Of a stretch of 52,265 bases of DNA, positions 1 through 9,129 are shown one piece after another. The notes beneath the pieces are model-generated. The model was not told the origin of the DNA. It made no database searches and was given only the letters and a program-made list of their open reading frames with translations. The stretch is taken from assembly GCA_010909165.1 (NCBI GenBank), contig MU008209.1, positions 494,423 to 546,687 of the forward strand, written 5' to 3'. Position numbers and translations under genes: made by a program. Numbering within the stretch: position 1 is the stretch's first letter; each line of letters starts with the position of its first letter. Source of the stretch: Anthoceros angustus. Its lineage: Eukaryota; Streptophyta; Anthocerotopsida; Anthocerotales; Anthocerotaceae.

Positions 1-242
1 TGACCAGCGTGAGGATGAGGACCGCGAGGCAGGATCCGAGGGTTTCTTCAAAATCGCGCACTGAGCGCTACCGCTGTTGGGAACCAAAGCACTTTGTGAA
101 TCGCAATCCATGAATCAAATCGTAGATCTGCTGGATTTTGCCCACCGGTGTCTCCAGGCGCCAAGGCGTGATTTACGGACTCCCAGCCAGCGCAAACCGG
201 CTGGCCAAGGAAGCTTCAAGAAAACCACGATTCGCACTCCAC
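1..242 (+). repeat. Element I 5' LTR, 3' portion only
   Basis: The window opens inside this repeat. It matches 11,440-11,670 in the same order: a GAGGACCG block, a TCTTCAAAATCG-like block, AAGCACTTTGTGAA, CAATCCATG(G)AATCAAAT, a GATTTAC block and CTTCAAGAAA, with many short indels. Two such copies flank a gag-pol region in the same orientation, which defines an LTR pair. The upstream part, including any promoter, lies outside the window. The 3' edge is put at the last shared block near ...GATTC and is uncertain by some tens of bases. Confidence 0.75.
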
Positions 243-1143
243 TTGGGCAAATCTCAAAGATTTCAAGATCGATCTTCCAGTGGACGCTTCTCCAATCCGG
301 AGCGGCGATATTCAGGCGCCTCCCCACCTAGGGCGACGCCATTCGAGCTGAGGACGCCGGCGCCATGCGATCCAACGCCTTTTCCAGCCCAATCCATGTG
401 GCATATCTGCAGTCACCGGGATTTCGCGAGCTAACCCGGACAGCTGGTCCTCCATGTACCGCCCGATCACTCCTGCAGATCTTGCATCCAGCAGTCCCTA
501 GCTTAGGCGGGCTAGCCTTGTGCAAACAAACGCCTAGGGACAAAACCGTGAGTTTGCTGCTCATTTTTCAATTCCGTAGCTTAGCATTCGTGATCTCTAG
601 CTTGGGTGGGTTATGCCTTGCTGCATACCTAGAGGCGTGATCCTACTTGCCCCACTTCCCATCTCCATCAAGGATCGAGGTAGGCAAGGTGCAGCCGACT
701 TCAAAGATTTCAATCATTCAATCGCAGATCATTTGAGCCTCAGAGGCTAGTGTTAGTCAGAGCTACAGTGAACCTCCGGAAATTCAAGCCCAGAGGGTGA
801 GGATATTTTTGGCTGACCTCTAGGGTCCTAGGACCTGCCCCATATTCGGACCGCCCCATGCGCCGGATCACTGGAGAGTCCCAAAAGTGACATTAAGGGC
901 CCCACCGCCGGGATCTGGAAGGAGCTTTCACACTGTGCTTGAGCAGGAGCGGGTTGTCCTGGGAGCTTGCCTCATCTTTGGGAGTGACCACCGACCTCGT
1001 GTTTTGCTCACATGGGTGATGCACCTCAAGGACATGAGACCCCCTCGCCACTGCTTGAGAACGCTGGATATCCAAAGTAGGACCACTCCCGAGCTGCACA
1101 GCGAAGGAGGCGTTTTTTCAACACCAAGCAAAGCACAGAGGAG
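243..1143 (+). other. Element I leader between LTR and gag
   Basis: About 0.9 kb between the end of the 5' LTR and the first gag-like reading frames. Short open frames exist (365-640, and 887-1507, which runs into gag) but none resembles a known protein. No match to the common plant initiator-Met primer site was seen next to the LTR. A GATTT-GCCCA segment just after the LTR (complement of about 247-257) also occurs inside the LTR near 133-143, a weak hint of self-priming only. Confidence 0.3.
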
Positions 1144-2275
1144 TTGGCAAGCGTTTACGAGTCGCACGCCACTGCCACCTTGGAGACAAGAACCACTGGT
1201 CTCCATTTGCAGATCTCAACACCGCAAAGAATCATCCGACTCTTGCCGGAGATCAGCCGGACAAACTTGTCCCAATTTGAGCTCAGACAGACAAGATCGA
1301 ATCACCGATCTTCGGAGGATTCGACACCATGGAAGGTGGAGGACCCTCATACAGGAGATTTTCCGGGAGGCCGCACTCGCCGCGAGATTTTCTACGTCCC
1401 TCAACGCTATCATCAGCCGGTCGTTCAAGCATGGCGCCGCTTATAATCACCAAGACATGTTTGAGCAAATTTTCAAGCTACTTGGACGAGGCGCCGGATT
1501 TGTATGAGGCACATCCGGATTTGTCTTCTACCATCTCCACGGTGAATCAGTCAAGGAGAGCTGCAGCTTGCCTACAATGGCAAGTTGGCCACGGCCGTGA
1601 GTGCCCACCAGGCCAAGATTGCTGCTGGACAGCGCCACTGCTCAGCCACCATCCGTGGTGAGTCTAACGGCCGAGAGGTGGCGCCACGGTTGGGGTCCCG
1701 AGTTCATCCAAACTCCCAAGTACCTTAATCCGTGGAGGAGTTCATGGCCATCCTCGAGAAGGCGTTTCCGCTCAAGACTCGAGAAAATAGCCGAGGCCCG
1801 ATCGCAAGAAGGGTGAGATCGTCAGATGACCTTCGCAGCTCGAAGCGCGAGAAGGCCGGATGTTGATGACCAAGAGGCAGGAAGTTTCTACGCTGGAGAG
1901 GAGATCCATTGTTCCACTTTCAACTTGTCACCTCTTTGGTGGACAAGTATGGGGACAGCTACACCCTGGAACAGGTCCATGAAGAAGCGGAGCGCAAGGA
2001 AATCGCGTTTTCAGCGTATGCTTCTCGACACTCCAAGGCCTTCACGCACTATCAAAGTATGTTTTCCAGCAAGGGGAACACATCTGGAGGCGTGGGATCA
2101 GGGGTTTCCAAGCCCATTCAGGCCAGGCCAGTCAAGTCAGCAGCCGCAGCCACCTCCACAGGTGCAATGGGCAGCCCGATCATTTGGCTCCGCGTGCAAG
2201 CTTCCTGTGGAAGGTTTGCATTGTTCCCATTGCAACAAGACTGGCCATTTGGTTACTCTGCTCTGAAGCATCCGA
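1144..2275 (+). pseudogene. gag: Element I gag (capsid/nucleocapsid), frameshifted
   Basis: Gag packages element RNA in a cytoplasmic particle. The coding signal jumps between frames at about 1144-1446, 1329-1661, 1720-1800 and 1909-2170. The stretch near 1909-2110 reads as a helical capsid end (FHFQLVTSLVDKYGDSY, then LEQVHEEAERKE) followed by a Gly/Ser/Pro/Ala-rich tail. It ends in a zinc knuckle at 2,222-2,248, with residues C-S-H-C-N-K-T-G-H, after which the expected last Cys is lost by a frameshift into TGA at 2,264. Position right after the LTR and leader, and before the protease, fits gag. At least four frameshifts make it a pseudogene, unless they are sequence errors. Confidence 0.7.
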
Positions 2276-2382
2276 GCGCAGAGATATCGATACCCACACC
2301 TTCACCGGGACTCCCACAACAGCTACCGCGTTCAAATGCGTCAAGGGCCGATCACAGGAATGGGGCCAAGGCCAAGGAGCGG

Positions 2383-3453
2383 CTAACCGACAAGATTGCC
2401 GCATTGGAGGCAGAAGGCAGCACTTACAGCGGGGAGCCCAGGCTGCCAGTGGCAGCACCTCCACCTCCAAGCCCGCCGGGACAGCCATTTTGGCACCCCG
2501 CTGTGAGGAGGGAGAGGAGGATTACGGCCTGCCACATGAGGCCTGTACTGTCCATTGTCTTGTGGACTCCACGCCTGATTCAGTCCTACCCGCCACATGG
2601 GTAGGATGTGACTTGAAGAAGGCGCATTTGGATGTTGCAGCCGGGGACGCTGATCCCCTTACTCGGCAACAGAGGGCGAGGGCTACTATGCCTAGATCCT
2701 TTGCGCCACTGCCGCCTGGCGTGGCCATCCCTGTTCGGGGACAAGATCACCTGGATGGAGCGCCGAGAGAGCAGCCTCCACATTCAAGTCATGGGGCACC
2801 GAATGTGCGCCAAGATCTACCACGGCAGACCCCCGACCTTGATCATGCGCAAGGTGTTGGAGACTCCTTTGATCTCCCTCCGTGACATGGGAGTTGGGCG
2901 TGCACATGCAGGCTTGGCACAGTGTCTCCGCTGTCCCATACTGGATCCGGAGACCCCAGCGGACACTTGGCCCCATGCATGGGGCTGGACACCTCAACAG
3001 CGGCACACCACAGCTCCATGTTCAGAGCTGTCAGGAGAGCCCCAGCATTGGGATTCTCCAGTCCCATACTCGGGACAGCCGGGAGAGTCTCAACACCGGG
3101 ACTTCGCAGTCCCATACTCAGGACTGCCGAGGGAATCTCAGCCTTGGTCCTCAACAGTCCCACACCTGGGACTGACAAGAGAGCCCCAATGCCAAGCACC
3201 TTCAGCTCCATGCCAAGGACTGCGAGGAGAAACCCATCACCGGGACTCTGCAGTCCCATACTCGGGACAGCCGGGACTGCCGGTGGATCCCACATGGGCA
3301 GCCTCACCTGACGTTTCAGGCTGGGTATTGCCCACCACCATCGACCATGTTACGATGGTGGGAGTGACAGGGCAGGCCACCCACAGCCATGAGGAGGGCC
3401 AGCCACTTGAGGGCGATGCGCCCCAAATACAGGCTGAGTACTGGAGCACCTGA
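2383..3453 (+). pseudogene. Element I gag-protease linker, proline-rich repeat region
   Basis: Open frames run between the zinc knuckle and the protease; the longest is 273 codons (2,632-3,453). Its second half consists of 16-residue units of the type PGESQHRDFAVPYSGL. An earlier stretch near 2,556-2,600 reads CLVDS..DSVLPATWVG, which faintly resembles the start of an aspartic protease; this may be chance or a damaged second protease. Low-complexity Pro/Gly/Ser linkers are common between Gag and Pol domains, and no enzyme activity is suggested for the repeats. The antisense strand is also open here, so openness alone proves little. Confidence 0.45.
3031..3270 (+). repeat. 48-bp tandem repeat, five units
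   Basis: Five direct units of 48 bp (3031-3078, 3079-3126, 3127-3174, 3175-3222, 3223-3270), each keeping the frame and coding 16 residues that end in GQ or GL. Units 1, 2 and 5 carry CAGTCCCATACTC(G/A)GGAC. The unit length is a multiple of three and no indel falls inside the array, in contrast to its surroundings. Confidence 0.85.
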
Positions 3454-3486
3454 TTCAGCCCACCAATCGCATGAATGTAGTGAGCA

Positions 3487-3813
3487 ATGCCATGGTGGAC
3501 AATAGGAAGGCCATGTCACGGTGAATGGCTATGCTCCCAAGCTTGTGCTCTTGGACACGGGGCACAGCCCGTGATCATTGGCAAGGCTCGCCAGTTGAAC
3601 TTGTGGAACGACTCCGCCATTCACCCGGAACATCGTGACAGCCGCGCTGTGGAACCGTGTGTGTGGAGAGACTGTTCAGCCACCGCCATCACGCTCAAGC
3701 CGGGATACCGCGCCATCATGACATTGGCCATTCATTGCCTTGTCACGACTGCTAACTACGATGTCCTTCTCGGACAGAGTTTTTGTTTCCACCGCATCAG
3801 CGTGGACAATTGA
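3487..3813 (+). pseudogene. pro: Element I aspartic protease
   Basis: Retropepsin that would cleave the Gag-Pol polyprotein. The active site DTG lies at about 3,554-3,562 in the context LVLLDTG followed by QPVIIGKARQLNLW, but one base is missing inside it, so the two halves lie in different frames. The downstream part (YDVLLGQSFCFHR at about 3,758-3,795) matches the conserved C-terminal Gly-containing strand of retropepsins. A stop at 3,811 follows. Location between gag and the methyltransferase/RT region fits Pol order. Confidence 0.75.
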
Positions 3814-4099
3814 CAGAGCAAGCTCACGCCCCTGACATGAGTGGAGGTGCAAAGCGACTTTCCCTTGAATCGCATGGCGGATTGACACCGAGGTCGCCAC
3901 CGCCCCAGCTACTCCTTATGGCGACCATTCAGGCTGTCCCCGAGGTGCTCCCCACCGACAGCCAGCATTTGAGTGACATGCTGGAGCTTGCCGACTTGGA
4001 TCCAGATCACGAGGCCGACCATTTGGTCACAGCAGCCTGCCTAGGAGACACTCCACCATCATTCAAAGTGTCCGACCTGGTTCAGCAAGCTCTTCCACG

Positions 4100-4459
4100 A
4101 GTGCAGCAAGCTCTGCAGCTTCAGCACTCCCCCTTGGGCGGACAGGCATCCTCCACCACGGTGAGCCAGCAGATCATCACGTGGACGGCGCCCACTTCTG
4201 GCATTACTTTGCTGGAACTGTTTGGGGGCATTTGCACAGGTCTGGAGGCCCTTTTGCTGAATGGCATCTTGGTCGATCGTTACATTTATCGTGACTGTTG
4301 TCCCAAGGCGCAATGCATTGCTTTACCAGAGCCGCGGCGCGATTCCCTTCACTACCCCCGCCATCGCTATCTCTGCACCTTTTCAGTGCCCAAGACATCC
4401 ATTGCCAGGCCACATTCACTCCCTGCCCCATCCACTGTGATTGCGGATGGGAATGCCAG
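4100..4459 (+). pseudogene. Element I DNA cytosine-C5 methyltransferase, N-terminal part
   Basis: Reads as the S-adenosylmethionine-binding half of a C5 DNA methyltransferase. Motif I is at 4,209-4,232 (LLELFGGI, then CTGLEALLLNGI), followed by a YIYRD acidic-loop segment near 4,270. In another frame a FSAQDIHC segment follows near 4,380, and the catalytic loop GWECQ ends at 4,459. The family normally has PCQ at motif IV; here the Cys is preceded by Glu, as in element II (ECK). The coding frame shifts at least once between motif I and motif IV. The gene is cut at 4,459 by a DNA transposon and resumes at 6,730. Retrotransposon-encoded C5 methyltransferases are known from a few eukaryotes, including charophyte algae. 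Confidence 0.8.
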
Positions 4460-4544
4460 AACACGATAATTTTGAAGGGGGAGGACCCCTTCTACCGAGA
4501 CAAAGACCCCTTGTCACGAAGAACACCTTACCTAGAACAAAGAT

Positions 4545-4778
4545 ATGTGCCCTACTTTGATAATGCACACACCCTTTCTCGAGGTCATATCTTTGATAAA
4601 AGATGCACTTTCAAGTCTACACCGAGAACTGGAGCACAGAGGGTGTGGGCCCGCTTTAGTAGAATGCATAGAGGGCTGCCATTTTCATATGTTTATTACA
4701 ACCGAAAACTTTTACTTTCAAGTGGTGGAACACAATGAAAACAATCGCATACTAGCGGAGTCTCATTTATGGTCGTGA
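4545..4778 (+). CDS. Unrecognised short frame in the DNA transposon
   Basis: A 77-codon open frame near the left end. The product has an unremarkable composition (for example HMFITTENFYFQVVEHNENN) that does not look like low complexity, but I recognise no family. It could be a transposase remnant or a captured host fragment. No start context or partner supports expression. Confidence 0.2.
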   Translation: MCPTLIMHTPFLEVISLIKDALSSLHRELEHRGCGPALVECIEGCHFHMFITTENFYFQVVEHNENNRILAESHLWS

Positions 4779-5276
4779 GAACATTGCAACAAACAATCGA
4801 AGGAGGAAGTGGTCATCAAGATCGACAATAGCCATTCAAGAGTGCGGCGACTCATCCATGCCTTGCGCAAACCGAGTCAAGTACCACCGCCATATTCGAG
4901 GCGGTCCATATCCTCCGCCTCGGTTGTCGCTCTCCATTGCTTGCTCGCCTTCAATAGTATCATTCTTGGGCTCATTCGACGGTGTCGATCGCCACACAAA
5001 GATCTAGGGTCTCACGACCTCATCCAAAAGGTCGCCACCGTGGTCTTCAACCTTCCGCACTCAATGCAACCACTTGGGCTTTAAGGCAATGCCAACGTCC
5101 TTAAAATGAACAAAGTTAGTTGCCCATGCAAGCATCCTTAAAATCAACAAAATTGAATTGAGGAGGCACGAGGTTTGAACACAAACCTATTCATTACTAC
5201 ACTTATTTCCCAAACACTAGACCAACAATCGGTTGATACCTTGAGGCGCTAAATATTTATTTTGAAGAGCCTAGAG

Positions 5277-5560
5277 GAGGGCCCCATGGGCAAGGTAGGC
5301 GGTTAGGGGGCGCCACCGGCCGCCCATGGGTGGTGGCAGGGGAGGGCGCTGGCGGCCGGCGCCCCCAAGGTGGTGTGTTAGGGGAGGGGCCACGGCCCAT
5401 GGGCGTGGTGTGGGAGGCGCCCCGGCCGCCCATGGGTAGGTGTGTTGGGGCGCCGCCGGCGCCCATGGGTGGTGGTGTTAGGGGAGGGCGCTGGCCGGCC
5501 ACGCCCATGAGCAGACAGCTGGGGAGGGCGCCGGCCGACGGCCTCCTTAGCACCATCCTA
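5277..5560 (+). repeat. GC-rich CCCATGGG minisatellite inside the DNA transposon
   Basis: Very GC-rich block with six copies of a degenerate GGCCGCCCATGGGTGGTG / GTTAGGGGAGGGCGCTGG unit at spacings of about 30-70 bp (cores near 5282, 5326, 5397, 5430, 5462 and 5504). The composition differs sharply from the AT-richer DNA on both sides. Open frames on both strands here (Gly/Pro/Arg-rich) are by-products of composition and are not called as genes. Confidence 0.75.
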
Positions 5561-5751
5561 CGGTGCATACGGGTGAAGCTAGGGGGACAAGAAGGAACGT
5601 GTATCCTATCACCGATGGAAGGTGTGGCCCATTTGTGAAGGGTTAAAAGATTTGCCATAGGTGACCTGAGTATAAGTGGTGGGAAGCCTTTGGACCGGAA
5701 GGAGATTGCTATCATTGTGGAGAATAACATTGGGCTAGTGCTACGTCATTC

Positions 5752-6343
5752 TTGGAAGTGGTTTTCACGCGTAAGTGGATCATGACCACTTCTGCGCTTG
5801 ATGAAGCTTTGCTAGATGAGGCATTATTGAGGGACCTCCACAGCGGATATGTATTTGGGGGCATATCAAAATGCGGGAAGGCAAGGAAATGGCACGATGA
5901 ATGGGGACATAACGGAACCGAGAGGGATGTTTCAAAGGCTGCAATACGGACATGCATACGTGCCATTCGGATTGGGAGGTCATTGACGTGAAGCTAAACG
6001 CACCACGACCTCACTTTCTTATCCACTATCGGACCGAGCACATAGATGCGTATGAAGGAGATATGTGCAGAACACATAGTCCGCCAGAGTGGTAACCCAT
6101 CCGTCCAATGCCGAGGAAAAAGGGAATAAGATCCATTACCTAAAAACATACTGTGAGGTATTTGTGAATGAAAACAACCATCCTCAGACATGGGTTTGTG
6201 TTGAACGACTAAACATCCGTGCGTGGACAAAAGCGATAAGGGATAAGCTCATGAGTTGGCTTCATACAACTGCGAGTGAAAGTGTCATCAAGATAGTGAT
6301 GACAATGGAGGAGAAGTCGGACCAAGTGATGACGATGGATTGA
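5752..6343 (+). pseudogene. Possible protein remnant in the DNA transposon
   Basis: Two successive open frames (5,752-5,991, 79 codons; 6,089-6,343, 84 codons) with mixed, protein-like composition, such as SGYVFGGISKCGKARKWHDE and WTKAIRDKLMSWLHT. They might be parts of one broken gene, a transposase or a captured sequence, but no catalytic motif is visible. Function unknown. Confidence 0.25.
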
Positions 6344-6729
6344 ACTCGGGATGAGTGAAATGAAATCTCGCTTTTTCCCGGGTCCCAGTTAATGTTGTAA
6401 GTCCGCTGATGTTTCGTGTTAGGAAATACCGTCTGTGGGCTTTTGTGGTGTCATAACAAAACCACATTTCCATCCCAAAATCGAAGTTTACAATGCTCGC
6501 CCGCAGAACCTTCCTCACCGCTCCTACTTTGCATCATTCCCTAGGTTCGAGCCATACCACCATTCGACACAAACATTGGATGGAAAGTAGTAACTTTACC
6601 GGTGACACCTTTTTTCGAGTCGCTTTTCGAATGCCTTCAAAACTGCTTTAGGGCCCATCAAAACCCCTTCGTAGATTATTTATGAAACCCCTTCAGATTA
6701 TTCACCCCTTCAAAAATTATCGTGGTTCA

Positions 6730-7440
6730 GGATTTTCTCAAGCCTACAGGGGAGGATTACAAGATCCACGAACCGCCTTGTTTTGGGACCTTCACCGCAT
6801 CTTGGTGGATGTTGACACTTCACCGGCCGCTTACTTGCTGGAGAACACCCGGCCTGGACACTGGCTGCAAGTTCGCCAAGACATGGCCATCATCCAGCAG
6901 CATGTGGGCACGCCCTTGCTCATGGATGCCGCCCGTTGGCGCTTTGCTCATCGCTCGAAAACTATTGGACCAACCTGGCCCTCAACCTTTGCTAGAGTTG
7001 GTGGTCACCCGCACTACTCGGGACCCCACTCAAGCTCTCCAATGTGTTGGACCCTTGGCATCAGCCACGGGCCGTGACAGTGCCGAGTGCACCTTGGTAT
7101 CAAGACCAACACGCCGGACAGCCCGCACCTTCCCACCCTAGTGAGCTTTCCCGGCTCCTATGCCTGTGGGACAAGGCAGGTCTGCATTTCAACAGCAACA
7201 CCCACTGGGAGGAGCCCAATGTGGAGGAGGGAGCGTCCATGGGTTTCCACACCCATGCCACCGCAGCCCCCTGTTACCGAGTGTCACGGCCGCCTTGGGC
7301 CGCTATGGATCACTCACTTGGCTCATCAGATATGTCTGGCCTTTCATGTTGGCATTCCCTGAGCTCCCACCCGCCCGAGGTCCTTTTCCCACATGCCTGC
7401 CCATTTGCCATTTGCTTCCCGGATACACCACTGGTCATAT
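6730..7440 (+). pseudogene. Element I DNA cytosine-C5 methyltransferase, C-terminal part
   Basis: Continues the gene cut at 4,459. GFSQA follows directly on the catalytic loop, then GGLQDPRTALFWDLHRI, the conserved DPR..LFW helix of C5 methyltransferases. Motif VI is YLLENT at 6,832-6,849 (usually ENV), then PLLMDAARW near 6,920. Towards the end, EEPNVEE and MGF (about 7,208-7,245) and AMDHSLG (about 7,303-7,323, in another frame) correspond to the RAMGF and LG.AM segments also found in element II. There are several frameshifts. The specificity domain cannot be judged. Product, if it were whole: methylation of cytosine in DNA, probably nuclear. Confidence 0.78.
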
Positions 7441-7704
7441 TGGCTTGATGGGGGGAGGGTGGCATGGCCATCCCACTGCATTCTCAGCATCAAGCTCGTG
7501 GACATGGGAAGTCATCTGATGGGACAGTCCGAGTATGGGATCGCCCGAGTATGGGACGAGTAGGGACTCCCAATTCAGCCAGCACCCAAGCCTCGCTTAT
7601 GTGTTGAGACTTTGGTTGGTCATGGGGCCCCAACTCACAACAGCGTAGCACGATACATGCCCTTTGCTCCAATACCGTGATCGCTTTGCCTTCTCCATGC
7701 GGAA
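7441..7704 (+). other. Spacer between methyltransferase and RT with paired GAGTATGGGA motifs
   Basis: No recognised domain. It carries two copies of the dispersed motif (C)CGAGTATGGGA(C/T) at 7,526-7,541 and 7,543-7,557, the reverse complement of the core of the 48-bp repeat in the gag-protease linker. Confidence 0.55.
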
Positions 7705-8590
7705 TTGAAGCGATGCAATGTGACCACCTTCCGCATCAATCGACCAGCAAGGAGCCTATCTGTGAGGCGCCAGGCTCAAAAACCGAGTGGGACATGGTGG
7801 ATGCACTGTCAAGAGTTGCTTGAAGCCGGGCTCATTCGCCCTCTAGCTCCGACTATGCCGCCATGTGATGCCTCCCAAGAAGGACAAAGAACGGAATGTG
7901 GACAGAGAAGAGGATGTGCGGAGACTACCGTCCTATCAACGCTGACAGCCAGGATCGGTACCCCATGCCAACGCCGGAGGAGATTTTCGACAACATTGGC
8001 AAGTCTACCTACTTCTCGATTTTGGATTTGCCAAGGCTTCAACCAGGTGCCTGTTGAAGAGGACATCAAGAAGACAGCCTTCCACGGCTCTCAACAGCTG
8101 TGGAATGGCTGGTGATGCCCTTTGGCTTCAAGAACGCTACCGGTGACATTCCAGCGCGTAATGGACATAGTACTTGCAGGTTCAGAACCTCATGTGCTAC
8201 ATTGATGATGTCCTGGTCCACAGTGAGGACTTTGAGTCTCATTTGGTGCACTTGGAAGATCTGTTCAAGAGATTGCGAAGGCGCATTGACATGTCACCCG
8301 CCAAGTGTGAATTTGGCATGGACACCGTGGCATACCTTGGTCATAGGGTTGTGCCCGGCGCGTAATGCCTCATGCTGCCAAGGTACAGGCCATCTTGCAG
8401 AGAGCCCACAAACCTCTACTGCGAGCTTTCTCGCCTATGCAACTATTACCGAGTATACATTCGGGACTTCAATGCCAAGCCTGAATGACTTGCATGGAAG
8501 GATGTTGTTTGGGCCTGACAGAGAAGACCCAGCAAGCTTTCGACACGCTGAAACCGAGCTTGACGGAAGCTCCATGGCTGACTGACTTCT
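7705..8590 (+). pseudogene. pol: Element I reverse transcriptase
   Basis: RT copies element RNA into DNA. The recognisable order is EWD..DALSRELLEAGLI-like N-terminus, MCGDYRPIN and YPMPTPEEIFDNIG in shifted frames near 7,915-8,000, GFNQVPVEEDIKKTAFHG (8,037-8,090), WLVMPFGFKNAT (8,103-8,140), and the catalytic YIDD at 8,198-8,209 in LMCYIDDVLVHSEDFESHL. The thumb follows (MSPAKCEFGMDTVAYLGHRVV). These are Ty3/Gypsy features. At least five frameshifts or stops interrupt it. Confidence 0.9.
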
Positions 8591-8960
8591 CAAGCCGTTT
8601 GTGGTACATACGACTGGAGCATCTTGGCCTAGGTAGCCCAGCAAGATGAAGATGGAAAGGAGCGGGTGGTTGCGTATGCTTCACGCAGCAACAATCGTGC
8701 TGAAGCCAACTCTGAGCTACCAAGGGGAGTGTCTAGTCTGTATGGGCGCGTTTAGGCCCCACCATGGCAAGCCCTTCACGCTGGTCATCGACCATCAGCC
8801 CCTCAAATGGCTGATGACCAACACCAAGTTGAGTGGGAAGCTTGCAAGGTGGGCCATGATCTTGCAGGACTATGAATTTCAAGTGGTGACCGGAGTCACA
8901 CACCAAAACGCGACACACTCTCTGGAATCCCGGTGCTAGCTGCGAAGATGTTACGACAGG
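8591..8960 (+). pseudogene. Element I RNase H
   Basis: Gypsy RNase H removes template RNA during reverse transcription. RVVAYASR-like and RAEANSELPRG-like segments occur in different frames (8,660-8,730). An intact 97-codon frame (8,646-8,939) then reads HHGKPFTLVIDHQPLKWLMT and SGKLARWAMILQDYEFQVV, the usual end of this domain. It is linked directly to RT upstream. Confidence 0.85.
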
Positions 8961-9021
8961 ACCAAGATGATGGAGATCTGCAGCATGGTGGCTGATGTGG
9001 TGGCTTTGACAGTGGGTGACT

Positions 9022-9054
9022 GTCCCGAGTATGGGACAATCCCGAATATGGGAC
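9022..9054 (+). repeat. Paired GTCCCGAGTATGGGAC motifs
   Basis: GTCCCGAGTATGGGAC at 9,022-9,037 (5-bp inverted arms, 6-base loop) and TCCCGAATATGGGAC at 9,040-9,054. The same core appears at 7,526-7,557 and, in the opposite orientation, in the 48-bp array at 3,061-3,268. Confidence 0.7.
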
Positions 9055-9129
9055 AGCCCTTAGCATTGAGCACATATGCTGGGGACAGGAGGTCCAAGGA
9101 CATGGGAAGACTAAACTCTCCTATTTGTC

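Larger units (their letters stand above)
4460..6727. mobile_element. Terminal-inverted-repeat DNA transposon, 2.27 kb
   Basis: The ends are inverted copies: left AACACGATAATTTTGAAGGG, right (complement) AACCACGATAATTTTTGAAG, continuing GGG. Both ends also carry several nearby CCCCTTC/GAAGGGG motifs (4,475-4,530 and 6,660-6,712), like the subterminal repeats of plant DNA transposons. CAG is present on both sides (4,457-4,459 and 6,728-6,730) and is a candidate 3-bp target duplication. No transposase was recognised, so it is probably non-autonomous. The ends do not begin CACTA and the superfamily is left open. It interrupts the methyltransferase gene exactly after the catalytic Cys-Gln. Confidence 0.82.

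Noticed and set aside
2843-3307. 154-codon minus-strand frame
   Set aside because: Antisense shadow of the 48-bp repeat array; its periodic product is explained by the repeat.
5257-5730. 157-codon minus-strand frame and matching plus-strand frame
   Set aside because: Both are Pro/Gly/Arg-rich translations of the CCCATGGG minisatellite; no protein features beyond composition.
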